Source: Plantactinospora sp. BC1 (lineage in GTDB: Bacteria; Actinomycetota; Actinomycetes; Mycobacteriales; Micromonosporaceae). Taken from it: a DNA stretch of 64,000 nucleotides. The stretch is from NCBI RefSeq assembly GCF_003030345.1, contig NZ_CP028158.1:3162001-3226000 (forward strand). The letters run 5' to 3'. The notes beneath the pieces are model-generated. The model was not told the origin of the DNA. It ran no database searches and was given only the letters and a program-made list of their open reading frames with translations. The translations under genes were made by a program, and so were the position numbers. Shown one piece after another: positions 58,934 to 64,000 of this stretch (position 1 is its first letter; each line of letters starts with the position of its first letter).

Positions 58934-59293
58934 ATGTTCGACGACCGGAGCCCGATCTACCGCCAGATCGCCAGCCGGATCAAGGCCGACGTGCTCAGCG
59001 GCACGCTGAAGGCCGACGACCAGGTCATGTCGACCAACCAGTACGCCGCCTTCTATCGGATCAACCCCGCGACCGCCGCCAAGGCCTTCCAACAACTGGT
59101 CGAGGAGGGCGTCCTCTACAAGAAGCGAGGTATCGGCATGTTCGTCAGCCCCGACGCCCGGGACACGCTCCGGGCCCAGCGCCGCGAAGGGTTCTTCGCA
59201 GACGTGGTCGAACCGATGATCGCCGAGGCCAGGGCGATCGGCATCCCGCTGCGCGACGTGATCCGCCGCATCGAGGAGCGGGACGGGCGATGA
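58934..59293 (+). CDS. GntR-family regulator, YtrA subfamily
   Basis: A 119-residue protein from ATG 58934. The winged helix at about 5-75 (PIYRQIASRIKADVLSGTLKADDQVMSTNQYAAFYRINPATAAKAFQQLVEEGVL) is standard; the short C-terminal helical tail of about 45 residues lacks a ligand domain, which defines YtrA types. These repress the ABC transporter operons they head. The next gene's ATG overlaps its stop (ATGA). Confidence 0.93.
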   Translation: MFDDRSPIYRQIASRIKADVLSGTLKADDQVMSTNQYAAFYRINPATAAKAFQQLVEEGVLYKKRGIGMFVSPDARDTLRAQRREGFFADVVEPMIAEARAIGIPLRDVIRRIEERDGR

Positions 59294-60156
59294 GGATCGA
59301 CGTCGAGGAGCTGGTGCTGCGCTACGGCGACACCACCGCGCTGGACGGTCTCACCTTCAGCCTGGCCGGCGGGAAGATCTACGGGCTGCTCGGCCGCAGC
59401 GGCTCGGGCAAGACGAGTCTGCTCTCCGTGCTGGCCGCCTTCCGCCGGGAGTCCGCCGGCCGGGTCCGGATCGACGGCCGGCCCGTCTTCGAGAACGCCG
59501 CCGTCACCCGGCAGATCGTCATGATCCGGGACGGCGGTGAGACGACCCGGATCGGCACCGTGGCGGACGCGATCTATTTCGCCGAGTGGCTCCGCCCCAC
59601 CTGGGACGGCGAGTACGCCCGCAGCCTGCTCGACCGGTTCGCACTGAAGCCGAAGGCGCGGGTCGGCGAGATGTCCAGGGGGCAGCGCTCGGCACTGGGC
59701 GTCGTCGTCGGGCTGGCCAGCCGGGCTCCGCTGACCATCTTCGACGAGTCGTACCTCGGCATGGACGTCCCATCCCGGTACGCCTTCTACGAGGCGCTGC
59801 TCGCCGACTACATGCGGCATCCGCGCACCATCGTCCTCTCCGCGCACCTGATCGAGGAGGTCGCCCCGCTCCTGGAGGAGGTCGTCATCATCGACCGGGG
59901 CCGGCTGGTGGTGCACGAGGAGACCGAGAGCCTGCTCGCCCGGGGCAGCGCCGTCACCGGACCCGCCGGGCAGGTCGACACCTTCACCGCCGGACTGACC
60001 GTGCTCGGCAGCCGGGAACTCGGGCCGACCAAGTCGGCGATGGTCTACGGCGAACTGGACGAGACCCAACGCCGCGCCGCCGCCGAAGCCGGGCTGGAAC
60101 TCGAACCCATCGCCATGCAGGACCTGTTCGTGCACCTGACCGGAGGGCCCCGATGA
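59290..60156 (+). CDS. ABC transporter ATP-binding protein
   Basis: A 288-residue cytoplasmic ATPase. Walker A GRSGSGKTS (about 36-44), Walker B LTIFDES (about 149-155) and the H-loop SAHLIEE (about 181-187). The signature is MSRGQRSALG rather than LSGGQ, and the Q-loop region is divergent, as in YtrB/BcrA-like export ATPases. It is co-translated with the GntR regulator upstream and the permease downstream (ATGA overlaps on both sides). Substrate unknown, perhaps peptides or antibiotics. Confidence 0.92.
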   Translation: MRIDVEELVLRYGDTTALDGLTFSLAGGKIYGLLGRSGSGKTSLLSVLAAFRRESAGRVRIDGRPVFENAAVTRQIVMIRDGGETTRIGTVADAIYFAEWLRPTWDGEYARSLLDRFALKPKARVGEMSRGQRSALGVVVGLASRAPLTIFDESYLGMDVPSRYAFYEALLADYMRHPRTIVLSAHLIEEVAPLLEEVVIIDRGRLVVHEETESLLARGSAVTGPAGQVDTFTAGLTVLGSRELGPTKSAMVYGELDETQRRAAAEAGLELEPIAMQDLFVHLTGGPR

Positions 60157-60860
60157 GATTCCCCAGCCGCCTGCTGGCCAGCACCATGGTGCACGCCTCG
60201 ATGCTCTGGGCAGGCTTCCTCGCCGTGGTCGCGGTGATCGTGCTGGGCATCGCCGTCTTCGGCCGGGTGACCGCAAGTGCCTGGGAGAAGGCCGCGGTGT
60301 TGCCGCGCTGGTACGTGCTCTTCGTCGGCATCGCGCTCATCCGCGAGTTCCTGCCGCTGTACGTGGCGCACGGGCAGACCCGACGCCGGTTCGGCGTACA
60401 CGCGGCCGTCACGGTGACCCTGCTGGCCCCGTTCCTCTCCGCCCTGCTGGTGGTCGGCTACCTGATCGAGACCGGGGTCTACTCGCTCGCCGGCTGGGAG
60501 CAGGCGCTGGACCGGACCCACCTGTTCGGCGAGCCGACCCAACTGCACCTGGTCTTCCTGGAGTACGCCCTGGAGTTCCTGGTCTGGCTGGCCGGCGGGG
60601 CGTTCATCGGTGCCGCCTACTACCGGTGGGAGGCCGGCGGCCTGCTGATCGGCATCCCGGTGGGTGCCGGGCTGATCCTGCTCACCCAGGCCATGATCGG
60701 CGCCGACTTCGGGCTGCCGGTGGTCGGCCGGATCCTGGAGTCGAACCCACCCGGGTCGCTGGCGCTGGCGGTCGCCGTCGGGCTGGCCTCCTTCGTCACC
60801 TGCCTGGCGCTGACCTGGTCGACGATCCGCGACATCCCGCTGCGCAACAACATCGGCTGA
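60153..60860 (+). CDS. ABC transporter membrane protein
   Basis: A 235-residue membrane protein with about six spans (first at about 17-38). It overlaps the ATPase gene by four bases and matches the ABC-2-like permeases of YtrA-regulated operons only in size and topology. A conserved-looking YVAHGQTRRRF loop lies between spans 2 and 3. The third gene of the GntR operon. Confidence 0.8.
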   Translation: MRFPSRLLASTMVHASMLWAGFLAVVAVIVLGIAVFGRVTASAWEKAAVLPRWYVLFVGIALIREFLPLYVAHGQTRRRFGVHAAVTVTLLAPFLSALLVVGYLIETGVYSLAGWEQALDRTHLFGEPTQLHLVFLEYALEFLVWLAGGAFIGAAYYRWEAGGLLIGIPVGAGLILLTQAMIGADFGLPVVGRILESNPPGSLALAVAVGLASFVTCLALTWSTIRDIPLRNNIG

Positions 60861-60950
60861 CCGGGCCACGACGGCGACGGGCGACGGGCCCCGGGTCGGT
60901 GGCCCGGATATCGGGTACGCCCACGGCGCCGATCCGGTTAGCCTGGATCC

Positions 60951-61082
60951 GTGGCCAGTTCCGCCGGTAGCGCGTACCCCGACCTTCCCGGTCGGGTGGT
61001 GCCCGCGTCCGGGTCCGCCCCGACCGTGGGCCGACGGCGTCCGGTGGCTCGTTCCCGAGCCCGCCGAGGCCGCCTGAGCTGA
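60951..61082 (+). CDS. Putative arginine-rich leader peptide of argS (43 aa)
   Basis: A leaderless-looking ORF: GTG six bases after TAGCCT, TGA at 61080-61082. The N-terminal half is unremarkable (MASSAGSAYPDLPGRVV). The last 17 residues, GRRRPVARSRARRGRLS, contain eight arginines. Their codons are CGA, CGG, CGT, CGT, CGA, CGC, CGA and CGC: CGA and CGT are otherwise rare in this DNA, and seven of eight are read by the same tRNA-Arg (ICG). A hairpin lies within the run. Likely acts as a sensor of charged tRNA-Arg for the argS gene 105 bp downstream. Confidence 0.6.
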   Translation: MASSAGSAYPDLPGRVVPASGSAPTVGRRRPVARSRARRGRLS

Positions 61083-61096
61083 CCACCTGATCACTG

Positions 61097-61116
61097 CCGG
61101 CGGACCGATCCGCCGG
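61097..61116 (+). promoter_or_regulatory. Hairpin after the arginine leader ORF
   Basis: CCGGCGGA and TCCGCCGG form a perfect 8-bp stem with loop CCGA, extendable by two pairs, 15 bases after the leader stop codon. Confidence 0.7.
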
Positions 61117-61187
61117 TATCCCCGTACGCCGATCAGTCCGCTCCGTCCCGTCCGCCACGCGGACCGGAGCCAGAGAGGCGTACCTGG

Positions 61188-62906
61188 ATGAATCTCGAAA
61201 GGCTGCTCACCGACCGGCTGGCGCCGTCGTTCGCGGCGCTGGCCGGCGGCCCGGTGGACCCGGCGGTCCGGCGTTCCCGGCACGCCGACTTCCAGGCGGA
61301 GGCGGCGCTGCCGCTGGCCCGCCGGCTCGGCCGGCCGCCCCGGGAGATCGCCGCCGAGGTGGTCGAGCACGCCGCACTCGTCGGCCTGTGCTCGTCGGTG
61401 ACGGTCTCCGGTCCCGGATTCGTCAACCTCACGGTCGCGGACGACCTGCTCGGCGCGCTGCTGTCGAGGATGGCCGCCGACCCCCGGCTCGGCGTGCCGA
61501 CCGTGACCACCCCGGAGACGGTGGTGGTGGACTACTCGGCGCCGAACGTGGCCAAGGAGATGCACGTCGGGCACCTCCGGTCGACCATCATCGGTGACGC
61601 CGTCGTCCGGCTGCTGGAGTGGCTCGGGCACCGGGTCGTCCGGGCCAACCACCTCGGCGACTGGGGTACCCCGTTCGGGATGCTGATCGAGCACCTGCTC
61701 GACCTCGGCGAGTCCACCGCCGTCGCCGAGTTGTCGATCGGCGACCTGGACTCGTTCTACAAGGGAGCGCGGGTCAAGTTCGACGCCGACGAGGCGTTCC
61801 GGCGGCGGGCCCGCGAGCGGGTGGTGGCGCTACAGGGCGGGGACGAGGCGACGCTGCGGCTGTGGCGGCTGCTGGTCGAGGAGTCGGAGTCGTACTTCCT
61901 GGGCGTCTACGACCGGCTCGACGTGCTGCTGACCCGGGCGGACTTCGTCGGCGAGAGCCACTACAACCCGATGCTCGGCCCGGTCACCGACGAACTGGAC
62001 CGGCTCGGCCTACTCGTCGACAGCGGCGACGCGGCCTGCGCCTTCCCGCCCGGCTTCCCCGGCCGGGACGGCGAGCCGGTGCCGCTCATCGTGCGCAAGC
62101 GGGACGGCGGGTACGGCTACGCCGCCACCGACCTCGCCGCGCTCCGGTACCGGACCCGGGAACTCGGCGCCACCCGGCTGCTCTACGTCGTCGGGCTGCC
62201 GCAGCGGCAGCACTTCGAGATGGTCTACGCGGTCGCCCGGCAGGCGGGCTGGCTGCGGCCACCGGCCCGGGCCGAACACGTCGGCTTCGGGCTGGTCCTC
62301 GGTCAGGACGGCCGGAAGCTGGCCAGCCGGGCCGGCGACTCGGTGAAGCTGGTCGAACTGCTCGACGAGGCCGTCGACCGGGCGGCGGCGCTGGTCCGGC
62401 AGAAGAACCCCGACCTGACTCCGGACGCGGTGCTCGAACTGGCCCGGGCGATCGGCATCGGCGCGGTGAAGTACGCCGACCTGGCCAGCGACCGGACCCG
62501 GGACTACGTCTTCGACTGGGACCGGATGCTCGGGCTCTCCGGCAACACCGCCCCCTACCTCCAGTACGCGCACGCGCGGATCCGCTCCATCTTCCGGCGG
62601 GCCGGCCGGGCGGCACCGGAGGGCGTACCGGTCAGGGTGGTCGAGCCGGCCGAGCGGGCGCTCGCGCTCGAACTGCTGGACTTCGGCGCGGTCGTCGACG
62701 CCGTGGACCGGACCCTGGAGTTCCACCGCCTCGCCGGTCACCTCCACGCGGTCGCGGTCGCGTTCAGCGGCTTCTTCGAGCACTGCCCGATACTCCGCGC
62801 CGAGCCGGCCGTCCGGGAGAGCCGGCTGGTCCTCTGCGACCTGACCGCCCGGGTACTCCGGCAGGGCCTGCACCTGCTCGGCATCGCCACCCCGGACCGG
62901 ATGTGA
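61188..62906 (+). CDS. argS: Arginyl-tRNA synthetase
   Basis: A 572-residue class I synthetase. N-terminal Add-1 domain (about 1-110), HIGH-type motif APNVAKEMHVGHLRS (HVGH at about 125-128), KMSKS equivalent GQDGRKLASRAG (about 372-383) and the C-terminal anticodon-binding DALR domain (about 455-572, ending GIATPDRM). The sequence VVVDYSAPNVAKEMHVGHL is of the E. coli/Streptomyces type, not the mycobacterial type, so the genome may carry a second ArgRS. It stands alone, preceded by the arginine leader. Confidence 0.97.
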   Translation: MNLERLLTDRLAPSFAALAGGPVDPAVRRSRHADFQAEAALPLARRLGRPPREIAAEVVEHAALVGLCSSVTVSGPGFVNLTVADDLLGALLSRMAADPRLGVPTVTTPETVVVDYSAPNVAKEMHVGHLRSTIIGDAVVRLLEWLGHRVVRANHLGDWGTPFGMLIEHLLDLGESTAVAELSIGDLDSFYKGARVKFDADEAFRRRARERVVALQGGDEATLRLWRLLVEESESYFLGVYDRLDVLLTRADFVGESHYNPMLGPVTDELDRLGLLVDSGDAACAFPPGFPGRDGEPVPLIVRKRDGGYGYAATDLAALRYRTRELGATRLLYVVGLPQRQHFEMVYAVARQAGWLRPPARAEHVGFGLVLGQDGRKLASRAGDSVKLVELLDEAVDRAAALVRQKNPDLTPDAVLELARAIGIGAVKYADLASDRTRDYVFDWDRMLGLSGNTAPYLQYAHARIRSIFRRAGRAAPEGVPVRVVEPAERALALELLDFGAVVDAVDRTLEFHRLAGHLHAVAVAFSGFFEHCPILRAEPAVRESRLVLCDLTARVLRQGLHLLGIATPDRM

Positions 62907-62931
62907 CCGCATTCCGGTCGTAGGCGGTGTG

Positions 62932-62982
62932 GCCCGCCCCGGTTCGCCGCCCAAGGGAAGGTGGCGAACCGGGAGCGGGCCG
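62932..62982. terminator. Bidirectional terminator after argS
   Basis: GGCCCGC-CCCGGTTCGCC pairs with GGCGAACCGGG-A-GCGGGCC: 18 bp with one bulged A, between argS and the convergent small gene. Confidence 0.85.
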
Positions 62983-63004
62983 GTCGGGTCACGGAGCGGA
63001 GCGG

Positions 63005-63289
63005 TCAGCGACGGCGCGGGACCCAGTAGAGGATCTGGCCGGTGACCAGCGCCGGATGCGTGTCGGGCAGCGCTTCCAGCGCCCGGACGAGGTGCGCGGC
63101 CAGGTACATCAGCAGTCCCACCCGGTCACCCCGGAAACCGATCAGCAGCGCCAACCGGGCCGGCGCACACGGCCACGGGTCGGCACAGGTCCGGCAGCGG
63201 TACGCCGGCGCCGGCAGGTGCCGGCCGGTCGGGTACCGCCGCCGCATCCGTCGTGCAGCCCGGTACCAGCGTTCCTGCGGCCCGATCAC
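63005..63289 (-). CDS. Small Cys-containing hypothetical protein
   Basis: A 94-residue protein from the GTG at 63289. A basic N-terminus (RRMRRRYPTGRH) precedes YRCRTCADPWPCAPAR, a three-cysteine cluster that could bind zinc or an Fe-S centre, then hydrophobic helices (RVGLLMYLAAHLVRAL). No known domain. Its start is three bases from the stop of the next gene, so both are co-transcribed. Confidence 0.65.
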   Translation of the reverse strand: MIGPQERWYRAARRMRRRYPTGRHLPAPAYRCRTCADPWPCAPARLALLIGFRGDRVGLLMYLAAHLVRALEALPDTHPALVTGQILYWVPRRR

Positions 63290-63292
63290 CTG

Positions 63293-63640
63293 TCACACCC
63301 GCGTACCGTGCCGGGCACGCGTGACTCGTCCCGGCTCCAGCACGCCCGTGCGCCCGTTGCGCGGATGTAAGCGGCTCGGCGCGTCCCGGGCCGGGCGGCG
63401 GTTGTCCCCCCGGTAACGGATCGGCGGGGCCGGCACGTCTTGGGACGACGGCCCCCGGGCCTCGGCACGACGAGCGGCCCGGTAGGTCGCGCCGGTCAAC
63501 GGCGGCACCACCGGCGCGTACGGCATCGGCACCAGGTCGACCGAGTCCGGACACCGCCAGCGGAGGCCACACCGGCAGTACCGCCAGAGCCGACGCCAGT
63601 TCCGGCGGTGATACGGCTTCGTCCCGCGACCGATTCTCAT
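63293..63640 (-). CDS. Arg-rich Cys-containing hypothetical protein
   Basis: A 115-residue protein from the ATG at 63640 after AAGGCAGGG. The N-terminal part RNWRRLWRYCRCGLRWRCPDS carries three cysteines in a CxCxxxxxC arrangement; the remainder is Pro/Arg-rich and disordered (APPIRYRGDNRRPARD). No family recognised. Together with the next small gene it is divergent from a helix-turn-helix gene at the window edge, an arrangement suggesting a regulated pair. Confidence 0.65.
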   Translation of the reverse strand: MRIGRGTKPYHRRNWRRLWRYCRCGLRWRCPDSVDLVPMPYAPVVPPLTGATYRAARRAEARGPSSQDVPAPPIRYRGDNRRPARDAPSRLHPRNGRTGVLEPGRVTRARHGTRV

Positions 63641-63857
63641 GCTGCCCTGCCTTCCGAAGAGAAATCCGACGGTGGAATGTGCCGGAGCCGACGTGCTGGT
63701 TGGCCATTCCGCCACCACCACATCGGTCGGACTTTTCACGTCACCGCGACAGCCCGAGGACCGCGCGGAAATGTTCGGTTCCACCCTGGACGCATAGCCC
63801 CTACGCTGGGAAGATGGCGTGCGTCTATGGATAGCGCTGGCCAATCTCTCAGACGCC

Positions 63858-63887
63858 TGAATGCCATTGAATAGCCGTGAATAATTG
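63858..63887 (+). repeat. Three TGAAT repeats at exact 10-bp period
   Basis: TGAAT starts at 63858, 63868 and 63878 in an AT-rich patch 23-52 bp upstream of the helix-turn-helix gene. Spacing of one helical turn is typical of operator half-sites. Confidence 0.45.
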
Positions 63888-63909
63888 ATCTACATCCTGG
63901 GGAATTCTG

Positions 63910-64000
63910 ATGATCGAAGTACCGGAACCACTGGCCGCCTTCATCGTTGTCGAGATCCGCCAGGGCAGGCAGGCGGCCAAGATGACCCAGGAGGCGTTCG
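63910..64000 (+). CDS. Helix-turn-helix (XRE-like) protein, 5' part only
   Basis: The ATG at 63910 follows GGGGAATT. The first 30 residues, MIEVPEPLAAFIVVEIRQGR followed by QAAKMTQEAF, look like the start of an XRE-type DNA-binding domain (helix 1 and the beginning of helix 2). The rest lies beyond the window. It is divergent from the small Cys-protein pair and has phased TGAAT repeats upstream. Confidence 0.65.
   Translation, partial: MIEVPEPLAAFIVVEIRQGRQAAKMTQEAF

Larger units (their letters stand above)
60861..61187 (+). promoter_or_regulatory. argS leader region
   Basis: 327 bp holding a -10 element TAGCCT (60939-60944), the arginine-rich ORF (60951-61082) and three hairpins: GGCTCG/CGAGCC (61046-61061), CCGGCGGA/TCCGCCGG (61097-61116) and a bulged CTCCG-GTCCGC/GCGGAC-CGGAG stem (61141-61169) two bases before the AGAGAGG ribosome site region of argS. 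The arrangement suggests attenuation. Confidence 0.6.

Overview
The window is 64 kb of very GC-rich chromosomal DNA from an actinobacterium. Gene content points to the family Micromonosporaceae (Micromonospora, Plantactinospora, Actinoplanes and relatives). The prfB-ftsE-ftsX-smpB-ssrA block, the secA...hpf-comF-lpqB-mtrB-mtrA block and the ahcY-manA-manB block have the order known from other actinobacteria, including mycobacteria. Many genes start with GTG or TTG, overlap by four bases, or look leaderless. The family assignment is inference; no 16S gene is present.

Region 1 (1-10100) is an accessory sugar-utilisation locus. A leftward operon encodes an ABC importer (binding protein and two permeases), two secreted proteins (GH114-type endo-polygalactosaminidase with a C-terminal sugar-binding-like domain, and a DUF4874/DUF4832 protein) and a SIS-domain phosphosugar enzyme cut by the window edge. 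A ROK repressor and a divergent Gfo/Idh/MocA oxidoreductase lie upstream. Two related 25-bp sites, one inside the importer promoter and one between the repressor and the oxidoreductase, look like the repressor's operators. At the right end of the locus, a C-terminal remnant of a tyrosine recombinase abuts the 3' end of a tRNA-Ala gene, as expected for the scar of an integrated element.

Region 2 (10.4-31.6 kb) is core: tRNA-Ala, yqgE, an MTAP-family phosphorylase, tmRNA and smpB, ftsX, ftsE, prfB, a PadR regulator, a non-RD Ser/Thr kinase, proline catabolism (pruA), several membrane or small proteins, an Lrp regulator, an Rv3235-like protein, secA, a tandem GNAT enzyme and hpf. hpf seems to have a stress-type promoter and an intrinsic terminator inside its leader.

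Region 3 (31.9-45.7 kb) holds comF and the MtrAB-LpqB envelope signalling operon. Divergent from it is a membrane module of overlapping genes: a membrane protein, DUF4129, DUF4350, MoxR ATPase and DUF58, followed by a DHFR-like gene and then a divergent SpoIIM-like/RDD pair.

Region 4 (45.8-57.4 kb) contains ahcY, a mannose-phosphate cluster (manA, a cation diffusion transporter, a SIS-type isomerase, Trm112, manB), a membrane-anchored secreted protein, endonuclease V, an aldehyde dehydrogenase and a double-headed MerR regulator with a long inverted repeat.

Region 5 (57.5-64 kb) contains a GH128-type hydrolase, a GntR(YtrA)-ABC exporter operon with a clear promoter and operator, and argS. argS is preceded by a leaderless 43-codon ORF whose end is packed with arginine codons and followed by hairpins; this looks like an arginine-sensing attenuator and is the most interesting regulatory signal in the window. 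The right edge has two small Cys-containing proteins and the start of a helix-turn-helix gene. Strong bidirectional terminators separate most convergent gene pairs.
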